DNA from: Panulirus ornatus
Lineage: Eukaryota; Arthropoda; Malacostraca; Decapoda; Palinuridae
Direction of reading: 5' to 3'
NCBI RefSeq assembly: GCF_036320965.1
Contig: NC_092286.1
Span: forward strand, 26,503,770 to 26,567,769
DNA: 64,000 nucleotides
In this document: positions 35,957 through 47,299 of the stretch, piece by piece
How positions within the stretch are numbered: position 1 is the first letter of the stretch
Layout of the letters: each line of letters opens with the position of its first letter
Notes under the pieces: generated by a model
The model's input: the letters and a program-made list of their open reading frames with translations, nothing else
Database searches by the model: none
What the model was told of the DNA's origin: nothing
Made by a program: the position numbers and the translations under genes

Positions 35957-38015
35957 TGTATCATTAAACTTTAGGGGGAATAAAAAGATGCTTTGGAAGG
36001 GGCTGAATAACATGCGTAAGACAAGATAACAAATGGAAACCAGTGAAGAGGGTAAGGGGAGAGGTGATAATCAGTAGTGATGAAGTGAGGAAATGAAGTG
36101 AGTATTCTGAAGGTGTGCTGAATGCGTTTGATGATAAGAGTGGCAGATGCAGGGTGTTTTGGTTGGGGTGGTTTGCATAGTGAGGTCAGTCAGGGAGAAT
36201 GGTTTGGTTAAGAGAGAAGAGGTAGTGAAAGCTTTGCGAAAGATAAAATCCAGCAAGGCAGCAGGGTTAGGATGGTATTGCAGTTGAATTTATTAAGAAA
36301 AAGGGTAACTGTGTTGTTGATTGGTTGGAAAGGTTATTCAACATATGTATCAATCATGGTGAAGTGTCTGTGGATTGGAGGAGAAATGGTAAAGGATGTG
36401 TGGATCAGGTTTGCTTTGAAAAATGTGTGTGAGAAATACTTAGAAAAACATATTGATTTGTATATAGCATTTATGGATTTGGAGATGGCATATGACAGGG
36501 TTGATAGACATGCTTTTTGGAAGGTCTCAAGAGTATATGGTGTAGGAGATAAGCTGCTAGAAGCAGTGAAAAGTTTTTACCAAGGATGTAAGGCATGTGT
36601 ACGAGTAGGAAGAAAGGAAAGTGATTGGTTCCCAGGGAATGTTGGTTTACAGCAGGGGTGCGTGATGTCTCCATGGTTGTTTAATTTGTTTATGGATGGG
36701 GTGGTTACGGAGGTAAATGCAAGACTTTTGGAGAGAGGGTCGAGTATGTAGTCTGTTGGGGATGAGAGGGCCTGGGAAGTGAGTCAGTTGTTGTTCGCCG
36801 ATGATACAGCTCTAGTGGCTGATTCATGGGAGAAACTGCAGAAGTTAGTGACTAAGTTTGGAAAAGTATGTGAAAGGAGAAAGTTGGGAGTATATGTGAA
36901 TAAGAGCAAGGTTATTAGGTTCAGTAGGGTTGAGGGACAAGTTACCGAGATGTAAGTTTGAATGGAGAAAAAGTGGAGGAAGTAAAGTGTTTTAGATATC
37001 TGGGAGTGGACTTAGCAGTGAATGGAGCCACAGAAAAGGAAGTGAGTCACAAGGTAGGGGAGGGAGCGAAGGTTTCGGGAGCAATAAAGAATGTGTGGAG
37101 GGAGAGAACGTTATCTCAGGGAGCAAAATTGGGTATATTTGGAGGAATAGCAGTTCCAACAATATCATATGGTTGCAAAGCATGAGCTATGGATAAGATT
37201 GTACAGAGGAGGGTGGATGTGTTGGAAATGAAATGTTTGAGGACAATATGTGGTGTGAGGTGGTTTTATCAAGTAATGAAAGGGTAAAAGAGAAGCATGG
37301 AAATAAAAAGAGTGTGGTTGAGAGAGCAGAAAAGGTTGTGTTGAAATGGTTTGGACATATGGTGAGAATGAGTGATGAGAGATTGACAAAGAGGATATAT
37401 GTGCCAGAGGTGGAAGGAATGAGGAGAAGTGGGAGACCAAATTGGAGATGGAAGGATGGAGTGAAAAATATTTTGACTGATTGGGGCCTGAACATACAGG
37501 AGGGTGAAAGGTGTGCAAGGAATCGAGTGAATTGGAACAATGTGGTATACTGGGGTTGAAATGCTGTCAATGGACTGAACCAGTGCATGTGAAACATCTG
37601 GGGTGGACCATGGAAAGGTCTGTGGGGCCTGAATGTGGTTTTGGTTCATTACACATGACAGCTAGAGATTGAGTGAGAATGAATGTGGCCCTTTTTTACT
37701 GTTTGTTATCCTGGTGCCACCTCACTGAAACATGGGTAGTGATGCTGTTTCCTGTGGGATGGGTAGCAACAGGAATGGATGAAGGCTAGTAAGTGTGAAT
37801 ATGTACATGTATATATATGTACATGTCTGTGTATATGTATGTATATGAATGTATATGTGTATATGTTGATATGTATATGTATACGTATGTATATGTGCGT
37901 GTATGGGCGTTTATGTACATATATGTGTATACGAGTGGATGGGCTATTCTTTGTCTGTTTCCTGGCACTACTTCGATAACGAGGGAAACAGCAATCAAGT
38001 ATAATGAATAGATAG
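35957..38015 (+). mobile_element. RTE-like LINE, 5'-truncated (copy C)
   Basis: The copy starts inside the linker before RT (VSLNFR-x-NKKML), reads AFMDLEMAYDRVDRHAFWKV, QQGCVMSPWLFNLFMDG, QLLFADDTALVADS, the C-terminal KRIYVPEVEGMRRSGRPNWRWKDG, and then the 3' UTR with its TATGTA microsatellite. The terminal hairpin near 37,960 is degenerate. Several stops and frameshifts are present, with an internal deletion after the MAWKDW-like region near 36,380. It is more diverged than copies A and B. Confidence 0.88.
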
Positions 38016-38179
38016 ATAATTAAATATTTCAATTAAGGCCCAACCTTGATGTGGATTTTTGGCCATGACTGGATCCTCCAACCAAAAGATATGAAAAATA
38101 CTGAAAGATTTTAACCCATACAAAGCTCATAATTTTGATGAAATTTCACCTTATGCACTGGAAGATAAATGGATATACA

Positions 38180-38690
38180 ATTGAAAGACATCTTGAAATA
38201 GTGTTCAAGATATTGCTGGAGAAAGGCAGAGTGCCAAGGGAGTGAAAAGGGCAAACATTATGCCCATCTATGGGAAAGGAGACTGGGAAAAGGTACTAAA
38301 CCACACATCAGTCTCCTTACAAAGTGTGTTCTGCAAGGTATTGGAAAAGTTAATCAGAATGGAAAGGAATGACTTCCTACAGAGAAAAAATTACCTAAGG
38401 GAGAGAAACTTATCTTTATAAGGTTTTGTATAATGAGCCTCTTAGATTTCTATGAGAGAATGAGCTCTGTCTTAAAGAGAAGAGACGGCTGGGCAGACTG
38501 TCTATATTTTGAGTACCAGAAAGCACTGGACACAGTACCACATGGAAGGCTGGTGAAGAATATGGAATACCAGGATGAAATAATTAAATGAGTTTGCATA
38601 AGAAAGACAGACAACAGGAGGTCTGATTGGCCCATGACTGAGTTGTCTGGTATAAAAGAAAAATTGACGAGAAAATATAATTCTGCTCAA
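38180..38690 (+). mobile_element. LINE RT fragment (CR1/Jockey group)
   Basis: The plus strand reads KRANIMPIYGKGDWEKVLNHTSVSL, then SVFCKVLEKLI and FEYQKALDTVPHGRLVKNMEY. These match the RT fingers and palm (A-x-I-x-PIYKKGD-x-x-x-x-NYRPISL; D-x-x-KAFD-x-VPH-x-RL). Stops interrupt it. The 45.66-45.75 kb segment repeats its right end. Confidence 0.6.
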
Positions 38691-38699
38691 TATCTTTCT

Positions 38700-40480
38700 T
38701 AAGCTATCACTGGCTCCCCACTGCTGCACATCAGCCTTCTCATGTCTTAGTGTCTCCATTACCACTGTCATTTATAAAGTTATTTCTGACATTTTTCACA
38801 GAGTATACCTGAATTTATAGAATATTTGTTGAAATGACTTTTGAGGGTATTTACTACATTTGATGGTAACTTATTCCAGTGCTCAACACACCTGTAGGAA
38901 AAGAAGCTTTTTCCTACATCTGGACTACCAAGATACTATGTATCTTTTAGCTTTGAGTTTTATTCCATTCGTCCTAGTACCGTATTTTCTTATATTTCGA
39001 AAAGATGTTTGTGATTTACCTTATCAAACTTATTAAGAATTTTGAACACTTGGAGTAAATCACCACGAAATCTATGTCCTATAAGGGAGAAGAGATCCAA
39101 TCATTTTAGCCTTTTTTCATATGCCAGATTTCTAAGGGACGGAATCAATTTTGTCACAAATCTTTGTACCTGCTCTAATTTTTCCTTGTCTTTTTATAGT
39201 TTGGGGACCAAAACTAGACTGCATATTCAAGGTTTGGTCTTACTAGGAAATCTTGAAGTGTGAGAATTGTTTCTGCTGTCTTGTAAACTATGTTCCTGGC
39301 TTTGCAATCTAACATTCTGTTGCCTTTTTTACTTGCTGCTTGACACTGTTTATTGTATTTCAGGTTGTTGCTAATGACAACTTCAAGGTCCTTTTCTTCA
39401 TTCACTTTAATTAGAGAGTTTCCAAACAGTTTGTGGTCATAACTTTACATTTGTCTACATTAAGCTTAATTTGCCATCTGTCTGACCACTCTGCTAGTAA
39501 GTTAAGATCTCTTTGAATCATTTTGCAGTCCTGCCTGTTTACTGCTTTACCTCCTAGTTTAGTATCATCAGAAAATTTTGAAGATCTTAGATATGAGACC
39601 GAGTTCTAGGTCATTAATGTATATTATGAGCACGGGGCCTCGGACTGACCCCTGTGGCACGCCACTCATTATGTCTAGCTGATCTGATGCTTTGCTGTTT
39701 AATACTGCATACTGCTTTCTTCCAGTAAGCCATTCTCTGATCCATGTACACAATTCTTCACCAATTCTGTGTGCTGTGAGTTTATCAAAAAGTCGCTTGT
39801 GAGGTACTTTAACAAAAGCCTTTTGGAAATCTAGATATACTACATCAGATGGCAATTTTTCATCCCAATTCTGATAAATAACATTAAAAAATTCCAGTTA
39901 ATTCATCAGACAGGATCTTCTAATATGGAAACCATGTTGGTTGTCCAATATAATTTTGTGTTCTAGAAATGTGACAATTTCATTGTATCATTTTTTCCAT
40001 CATTTTATCAAACACTGTCGTAAGGTTGATTGGGCAGTAGTTCAAGGCACACTTTGTCTCCTTTCTTACATATAGGAGTAACACTTGCTAGTTTATGGTC
40101 AGTTGGCACCTGGTCATTTGATAGATATGTTGAATATTTCTGTTGAGGGGTATATCAGCTGTCTCCTTACCTTTAAAAATCTTGAAGCTAAGTTTTCTGG
40201 GCCATTGTATTTGTTAGGATTTAATCAGTCCAGGTATTTAAGTACTCCACAGTTCTGAATTTCTCTTATATTCAACTTTTCTTCATCAGATCCTTGAAAT
40301 ATTTTCCTTGGTTGCGGTATTTGAGATGTCTCTTCAATTGTGAATATGGAGTTAAAAGAATAATTTAGTATGGCAGCCATTTCCTTGTTGTCAGTAATTA
40401 GTGTATCATGATCATTTCATAAAGGTCCAATTCCTTCTTTTGCTGTCTTCCTTTGTCTTATATATTTGAATATTTAGTAA
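38700..40480 (-). mobile_element. CR1-like LINE remnant, 3' half
   Basis: Minus-strand coding runs right to left through DVVYLDFQKAFVKVPHKRLFDKL, ICTWIREWLTGRKQ-type sequence, MSGVPQGSVRGPVLIIYINDLE (39,855-39,568), then DLEVVISNNLKYNKQCQAASKKGNRML and TLQDFLVRPNLEYAV (39,405-39,214), and a C-terminal VEHWNKLPSNVV-like block near 38,850. The order and motifs are those of CR1-type RT. The copy is broken by stops and a missing YADD region. Confidence 0.82.
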
Positions 40481-40489
40481 GCTGTTCAT

Positions 40490-40725
40490 ATAAATAACGT
40501 GAAAACTAGAATATGCTTTACAAGTTCTGTCACCTCACCTAAAGAGGCACAAAGAGCTAATAGAGAGAGTCCAAAGAAGGGCAACAAATATAACAGAATT
40601 CAGAAAGCTAACTTACAGGGAAAAGCTAAAGGCTTTAAATCTGCCCACCATGGAAGAGAGAACACCACAAACATTTAGGTTTAAAACATTGATCATATGG
40701 ACAATAAAAAAATATATAACATACA
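40490..40725 (+). mobile_element. CR1-like LINE C-terminal fragment, opposite orientation
   Basis: The plus strand reads VLSPHLKRHKELIERVQRRATNIT, FRKLTYREKLKALNLPTMEERT. This is the CR1-type post-RT block. It sits head to head with the minus-strand CR1 remnant at 38.7-40.48 kb. Confidence 0.7.
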
Positions 40726-40729
40726 ACTC

Positions 40730-41640
40730 ATGACAGGCAGTCTGGATCTCTCAAACATAACATCACAGGCAGTCTGGATCTGTCATACATAACATCACAG
40801 GCAGTCTGGATCTCTCATACATAACATCACAGGCAGTCTGGATCTGTCATACATAACATCACAGGCAGTCTGGATCTCTCATACATAACATCACAGGCAG
40901 TCTGGATCTCTCATACATAACATCACAGGCTGTCTGGATCTCTCATACATAACATCACAGGCAGTCTGGATCTGTCATACATAACATCACAGGCAGTCTG
41001 GATCTCTCATACATAACATCACAGGCAGTCTGGATCTGTCATACATAACATCACAGGCAGTCTGGATCTGTCATACATAACATCACAGGCAGTCTGGATC
41101 TGTCATACATAACATCACAGGCAGTCTGGATCTCTCAAACATAACATCACAGGCAGTCTGGATCTCTCATACATAACATCACAGGCAGTCTGGATCTGTC
41201 ATACATAACATCACAGGCAGTCTGGATCTGTCATACATAACATCACAGGCAGTCTGGATCTCTCATACATAACATCACAGGCAGTCTGGATCTCTCATAC
41301 ATAACATCACAGGCTGTCTGGATCTCTCATACATAACATCACAGGCTGTCTGGATCTGTCATACATAACATCACAGGCAGTCTGGATCTCTCATACATAA
41401 CATCACAGGCTGTCTGGATCTCTCATACATAACATCACAGGCTGTCTGGATCTCTCATACATAACATCACAGGCAGTCTGGATCTCTCATACATAACATC
41501 ACAGGCTGTCTGGATCTCTCATACATAACATCACAGGCAGTCTGGATCTGTCATACATAACATCACAGGCAGTCTGGATCTCTCATACATAACATCACAG
41601 GCAGTCTGGATCTCTCATACAGTACATCACAGCCACTCTG
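40730..41640. repeat. 32-bp minisatellite, about 28 copies
   Basis: The unit is 32 bp with core AGTCTGGATCTCTCATACAT followed by AACATCACAGGC; CTC and CTG forms alternate. Beyond 41,640 the repeat decays into loose GGGTCCCTCATACA-type units up to the exon 7 donor. Confidence 0.97.
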
Positions 41641-41863
41641 GGTCCCTCATGCACCACATCAATCAACCTGGCTCACCTATACACCATATCAGTGCCACTC
41701 TAGCATGGAAACTTCATGTATTAAGTACCTGACAACTTGGGTACCTCACACACTGGGTCCCTGACAACCTAAGTACCTCATACATTAGGATCCTGACAGC
41801 TTGAGTACTTGAGATACTGGGTCCATTATACAGGTGTTGCTTATTGTATCACTGGCTACTTAC

Positions 41864-42002
41864 TTCATAAGCGAAGTTCCTTAGGTTTCGGTCACTCTCA
41901 ACCCATCTGTCACACATGGCGATGGGCCACTTCTTACCATACAGCCGCTCCCACTGGAAATGAAAGTACCAGGCCAGAGGGATGGGTCGAGACCACACCA
42001 CC
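41864..42002 (-). CDS. mesh: mesh exon 7: VWSRPIPL / CDRW segment
   Basis: The 139-bp exon completes a Thr codon with its first base and then reads [24 protein letters not shown] and [19 protein letters not shown]. This Trp-rich block immediately before the AMOP domain is strongly conserved in arthropod Mesh, as I remember the family. The acceptor is TCTTACAG and the donor GTAAGT, phase 0 out. It lies about 220 bp from the left-hand 32-bp array and about 450 bp from exon 6, making exons 6 and 7 the most closely spaced pair between exon 1 and exon 10. Confidence 0.95.
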
Positions 42003-42447
42003 CTGTAAGATTATCATCTTGAGCCATACGTTCCCACTCTACTATTCACTCTTACCCTTTCCTAGCTTTAAGGTTGCCACATTGATGAATGTGCAAATGG
42101 ATCTGAGAAGTGATGAAGTGGACCTGAGGACTGTTGAAGTAGAAGTATGATATCTGAAGTGGAACTGAGAATTGTCGAAGAGGAGGTTAGAAAGTTTTAA
42201 CTGTCCAGTTATTTAATCAACCATGAGTCCAAAATAATTCTAAAGATGTATATTTACTGTGGATAGTAAAGCTTGAAAGAGCAACATATTAACATCTTTA
42301 TTCTTCTTTCATTGTATAGTGAGTCATTCTTGTAATCATGATCAGTATCCTTAAAACTTATCTTGCAAGAATGTATGTCAAAATATATGGATGATCTTAG
42401 TAAATCAAGAACAGAGGGCCAAGGGGGAGAAATGCAGACTGACTCAC

Positions 42448-42593
42448 GTAGAGTCCTTAAGACGGTACTGTGGTTCAGGTGTGGTTAGGTTGATCATGAT
42501 GAAACCCATCTCCAGGTCTAACTTGTCCCAGTTGTCTCTGCTGGCATACTCAGCTGGGGTGAGGGTGTAGGTGCCCGTGTTGGTGGTGCCCTC
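42448..42593 (-). CDS. mesh: mesh exon 6: linker segment
   Basis: The exon is 146 bp, phase 0 in and phase 2 out. It encodes EGTTNTGTYTLTPAEY, then WDKLDLEMGFIMINL and PQYRLKDS. It is preceded by acceptor CTCCACCTGCAG and followed by donor GTGAGT. The phases match exon 5 and exon 7 exactly. The open frame continues upstream of the acceptor for about 16 codons, so a longer exon starting near 42643 cannot be excluded. The short version gives the expected spacing between the VYIDSLV end of exon 5 and the NTGTYTL strand. Confidence 0.88.
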
Positions 42594-43468
42594 CTGCAGG
42601 TGGAGACAGTTCAGCTCATTCCACACACCAATGTTTGACATACTACAATAATATTATAACATGGATGCAACTTCCATGAGCATTACAAAAAAATAATAAT
42701 CCTATACTGCAGTTTCCAACAAACCTTTCTTTTACATAAAAAGACTTTCCATTGCAATAGAGCATTACAGAACGGAGGGAAGAGTTTACTCTGATTGTGT
42801 AACTGCAGTGAAGACAAGATCTCATCAATAAGTTACAAGACTATAAACTGATGGAGATATGAGTCTAGTACTAAGTGTAAATCTAAAGACTGGCTTCACA
42901 CCGAGATATAATGTCAAAGAATGTTTACCCAGTAGTTTGTATCACAAAATGATGATATAGAAAAAAATCAGCTCTTACAAGTCTATAACAAAATAAGAGA
43001 AGGAAAGCCTTAAGCTCTAAACAACTCAAAAGAGAAATAATGAATAGTAAAAAAATTTGGTATAAAAAATACAATGCCATTACATCTACATTATTCACAT
43101 CTCATGCTTCATATTGTAGCAAGTCAGCCATACTCTACCAGTGTCAGCAGGAATACACATGGCAGGCTAAGAAAAACCTGCCATGCAAAAAAGTATGATG
43201 ACAAGGTAATGTATATTGAAATACTAATGATTCTAATTTTTGTACAAGTATTTAGTTATTTCTGATGTGTTATGTTTGGAAAAAATACTCTTTTATGATA
43301 TTTCTGAGCATGTAAGAAACATGACATGCATATGATACCACAGGAATACAACTTAAGTATGAAAATATACTGTAACTCTCTTATTAGGTATATTGTTATT
43401 CAATACTTATTTCCCTTTGATTAGGCTTAAGCTTATATATGTATTTCAATTTTGAAAAAGGAAAACAG
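42594..43468. other. intron right of exon 6, no feature recognised
   Basis: A/T-rich sequence with no RT motif, tandem repeat or RNA gene that I can see. Several short open frames are unremarkable. Confidence 0.5.
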
Positions 43469-43469
43469 G

Positions 43470-44870
43470 AGTCAAGTGAGAAGTGCTCATCCTCCTCAAA
43501 GGCTCAGATTGGGGTGTCTACATATGTGTATGTAACCAAGGTGAGAAGAAAGGAGAGATAGTTAGTATGTTTGAGAAAAGAAACCTGGATGTACTGGATC
43601 TGAGTGAAACGAAGCTCAAGGGTAAAGGGGAAGAATGGTTTGGTAAAGTCTTGGAGGTGAAGTCAGGGGTTGGTGAGAGGACAAGAGCTAAGAAAGGAGT
43701 AGCACTACTCCTGAAGCAGGAGTTGTGGGAGTGCGTGATAGAATGCAAGAAAGTAAATTCTAGATTGATGGATGGAGAGAGATGGGTGATTATTGGTGCT
43801 TATGCACCTGGTCATGAGAAGAAAGATCATGAGAGGCAAGTGTTTTGGGAGCAGCTGAGTGAGTGTGTCAGTAGCTTTGATGTACAATACTGGGTATCAG
43901 TGATGGGTGATATAAATGCAAAGGTGAGTAATGTAGCAGTTGAGGGTATAACTGGTGTACATGAGGCATTCAGTGTTGTGAATGGAAATGGTGAAGAGCC
44001 ATTTGTGTGCTGAAAAAAGACTGATGATTGGGAACTCATGGTTTGAAAAGAGAGATATACAGAAGTATATGAGTATATAAGTATATGGGTATATAAGTAT
44101 ATAAGTATATGAGTATATAAGTATATAAGTATATGAGTATATAAGTATATGAGATATACATAAGTATGTGAGTAGGAGAGATGGTCAAAGGGCATTATTG
44201 GATTACGTGTTGTCTGATAGGCATTTAAAAGAGAGATTTTTGGATGTTCATGTGCTGAGAGGGGCAGCTGGAGGGATGGCTAATCACTATCTTGGGGAGG
44301 TGAAGGTGAAGATTTGTAGAGGTTTTCAAAATAGAAGAGAGAATGTTGGGGAGAAGACAGTGATGAGAGTAAGAGTGCTTGGAAAGGAGACTTGTGTGAG
44401 GAAGTACCAGGAGAGATTGAGTGTTGAGTGGCGAAAGGTGAGAGCAAATGACATGAGGGGAGTGAGTGAGGAATGGGATGTATTTAGGGAAGCAGTGGTG
44501 GCATGTGCAAAAGATGCATGTGGCATGAGAAAGGTGGGAGGTAGGCAGATTAGAAATGGTAATGAGTGATGGGATGAAGAACTAATGTTGTTAGCAAAAG
44601 AGAAAAGAGAGGCATTTGGATGATACTTACAAGGAAGGAGTGCAAATGACTGGGAAATGCATAAAAGAAAGTGGCTGGAGGTCAGGAGGTAGGTGTAAGG
44701 TTGAAAAAGAGGGCAAATGAGAGTTGGGGTGAGAGAGTATCATTAAACTTTAGGGAGAACAAAAAGATGTTTTGGAAGGAGGTGAATAACATTCGTACAA
44801 CAAGAGAACAAATGGGAACATTGAGAAAGTCAGATGAAACACAACCAAGGAAGGTTAAGCATCTTCTCAA
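43470..44870 (+). mobile_element. RTE-like LINE, 5' part only (copy D)
   Basis: The copy reads DLSETKLKGKGEEWFGKVLEVKSG, IIGAYAPGHEKKDHERQVFWEQLSECV, VMGDINAKV, then a frameshift, an expanded ATATAAGTATATGAGT microsatellite at 44,060-44,160, LLDYVLSDRHLKERFLDVHVLRG and ANHYLGEVKVKI (the SDHYL motif altered). It ends just after the KKRANESWGERVSLNFRENKKMFWKEV block, so the RT is absent. The RT-less 3' truncation suggests a later deletion rather than incomplete reverse transcription. Confidence 0.88.
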
Positions 44871-44949
44871 ACCTATAATCATGATTGTAAGATCCATCAG
44901 TTGCATGGTATGACAAGGGTGTTGTGGTCTGGCCTCTGATCTGTCCGTT

Positions 44950-45500
44950 GAAGGACATACCGTCATACTCACGGATCATACCATCATGCTCAAGAATCAC
45001 ATTGCCATGCTAAAGGATTACACTGCCATGCTCAATGGTTGTACCCTCATGCTTAAGGATCATACTGTCATACTCAAGGATTGTACCATCATGCTCAACA
45101 ATTGTACCATTGTCCTCAAGGATCACGCTGCCATGCTCATAGGTTGTACAATAATGCTCAAGGATCGCACCTCCATGCTCAAGGATCACACCGTCGTACT
45201 CAAGGGTTGTATAATCATCCTCAAGGATCACACCACCATGCTCAAGGATCACATCGTCATCCTCAAGGGTTGTATCATCATCCTCAGGGATCACACCGTC
45301 AAGCTCAAGGGTTGCACTGACATGCTCAAGGATCACACTGCCATGCTCAAAGGTTGTACAATCATGCTCAGGGATCACACCATCATGCTCAAGGGTTGTA
45401 CTGATATGCTCAAGGATCACACGGCCATGTTCAAGAATTATACTATCATGTGTTTAAAGGTCATGCTGTCATATTCATGAATTATACTGTCATTCTCAAG
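44950..45500. repeat. 21-bp minisatellite, about 26 degenerate copies
   Basis: The unit is 21 bp (seven codons) with core GATCACACTGCCATGCTCAA; alternating units begin GGTTGTA. Open frames of 164 codons (plus, LKDHTAM) and 136 codons (minus, TLEHDGVI) are the repeat itself. The first unit contains GATCATACCATCATGC, shared with the 27-bp array. Confidence 0.93.
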
Positions 45501-45659
45501 AGTCTTGCTGAGTGAGTTCTGGCTAACAGTGTTTAGTAACTCACCATAAGGAAAGTACCATCATCCTGAGGGAGTTACAATGTCCAGTAACCCATCACAA
45601 GGGTTGTACATATCTATGTGCTCAATGACTTATGAAAGATGATGTTTAGTAATGTATAC

Positions 45660-46110
45660 AAGGCTTATATCATCAAGATCAAAGAAGTTTACATGAGAAA
45701 GACAGACAACAAGAGGCCAGATTGCCCAACAACTGCATTGCCTGATAAAAAAAAAAAAGCGAGAGTTTAATTTGACAAGAAAATGCAATTCTGCTCAACA
45801 GTTTTTTAAGTTATTACCAGCTACCCACTGCTGGCCATTAGCCTTCTAGCGTCCCCATTATCACTGTCATTTATACAGTTTATTTCTGGCATTTTTCTCA
45901 GAGTATACCTGAATTTATAAAACATTTGTGTAGACAACTTTTGAAGGCATTTATAGTTTCAGCATTCACCATGTCTGATGGTAACTTATTCCAGTGCTCA
46001 ACTCACCTATAGGAAAAAGAAACTTTTCCCACATCCATACTACATCTTTTAGCTTTGAGTTTTATATCATTTGTCCTGGTAATTGAATTTTCTAGTATTT
46101 TGAAAAGATA
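45660..46110 (-). mobile_element. CR1-like LINE 3'-end remnant
   Basis: This is nucleotide-similar to 38,580-39,000: AGAAAGACAGACAACA, the TCTGCTCAA and CACTGTCATTTATA segments, GATGGTAACTTATTCCAGTG and TTTTAGCTTTGAGTTTTAT occur in both, in the same order. It belongs to the CR1-like family. Confidence 0.68.
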
Positions 46111-46254
46111 TACGGTGTTAAGTAACTCACCACAATTGTCGTACTGTTGTGCTCAAGGAGTTACAAAAATGGTGTTCAGTTATTCACCACAAGGGTTGTA
46201 ACATTAAGCTCATAACATCATGTTGGTGGGGTTACAAAATATAGGTTGACTAAC

Positions 46255-46448
46255 CACAAGGCTATCAATATAGACAATCTCAGGGGTGATGCTGATCTCC
46301 CGGTAGCCCCAAAGTGACATGATGACCTGGGCATCCTTGTTCAGGGTTAGGTTGCCGGCCAGCCACTCAATCTCCAGTGACTCAGGTGAGTGTTGGCGGA
46401 AGCTGTCATCCTTAAACCAGACTCCCTCAGGTGCTGTCAGCGGGGTCT
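46255..46448 (-). CDS. mesh: mesh exon 5: linker between E-set and AMOP domains
   Basis: The 194-bp exon enters in phase 1 (two bases complete a Glu codon) and runs TPLTAPEGVWF, then LEIEWLAGNLT, VIMSLWGYRE and PEIVYIDSLV. It follows directly on the FFV end of exon 4, giving FFVE-TPL at the junction, as expected for Mesh. The donor is taken as GTTAGT after the Val codon, phase 0; a GTGGTT donor three bases earlier is possible but weaker. I recognise no separate Pfam-type domain; this is the conserved beta-rich segment between the E-set and AMOP modules. Confidence 0.9.
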
Positions 46449-46689
46449 CTGTCAGGAGCAATCACATGTGTTAAGGAAGTTAACGATCAAATATTCTTCA
46501 TAAGGAATATCAAAATCATCAAAAAGCACAAGCACAGGGATTTAAAAGATAATGCATTATTGGTTTATGGTTTTCTGAGTATGGTCAAGCAACAACCTGG
46601 TTAGGTGTTGCTCAGTCTAGTTCCTTGTTGATGACTCTTGCTTCCAGTAATGGTCTTGCTGCTGAGCTTGGTTACCTCCCCAGATTTAC

Positions 46690-47200
46690 ATGAGGGGAAT
46701 GGCTGAAGGGTTGTGACTGACTAACTCCTAACACAGAGGGGACTAGCAGAAGGGTTGGGACTGGCTACCTCCCAACACAGAGGGGACTAGCAGAAGGGTT
46801 GGGACTGGCTAGCACCTCAAATAGACATGAAGGGACTGGCTGAAGGGTTGGGCCTGACTACCTCCCTAGACAGACATAAAGGGTCTGACTCTAGACAGAT
46901 GGACTGTCCAAAGGGCTGGGATTGGTTCTCCAGAGAAACATCAGGGGCTGATTAAAGTATTAAGAATACCTCCCCAGACAGACATGGGAGGAACTGGCTG
47001 AAAGGTTAAGATTTGATTCCCAGACAAACACTAAGGGGCTAGCTGAATGGATGGGACAGACTAGATTCCCTGGCAGACACCAGGGGGCTGGCTAAATCCT
47101 CCAGCAGACACCTGGGGGCTGGCTAAAGGGATGGGACAAATTAGATCCCCAGCAGATACCAGGGGGCTGGCTGAAGGGTTCTGACCAGCATCCATACAAC
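46690..47200. repeat. degenerate 50-bp-class repeat
   Basis: Loose repeats of GGCTGAAGGGTTGGGACTGG, CCCAGACAGACAT and AGGGGCTGGCT. Unit length varies. It shades into the 38-bp array on its right. Confidence 0.65.
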
Positions 47201-47299
47201 GAGAAAATAGTTCTAATGGTCATAAAAGATACATAGATTGAGAGCTGCAACTGTTGCCAGAACCAACACAGAGGTCAGATAGTGCTGCCTCTACTTAAC

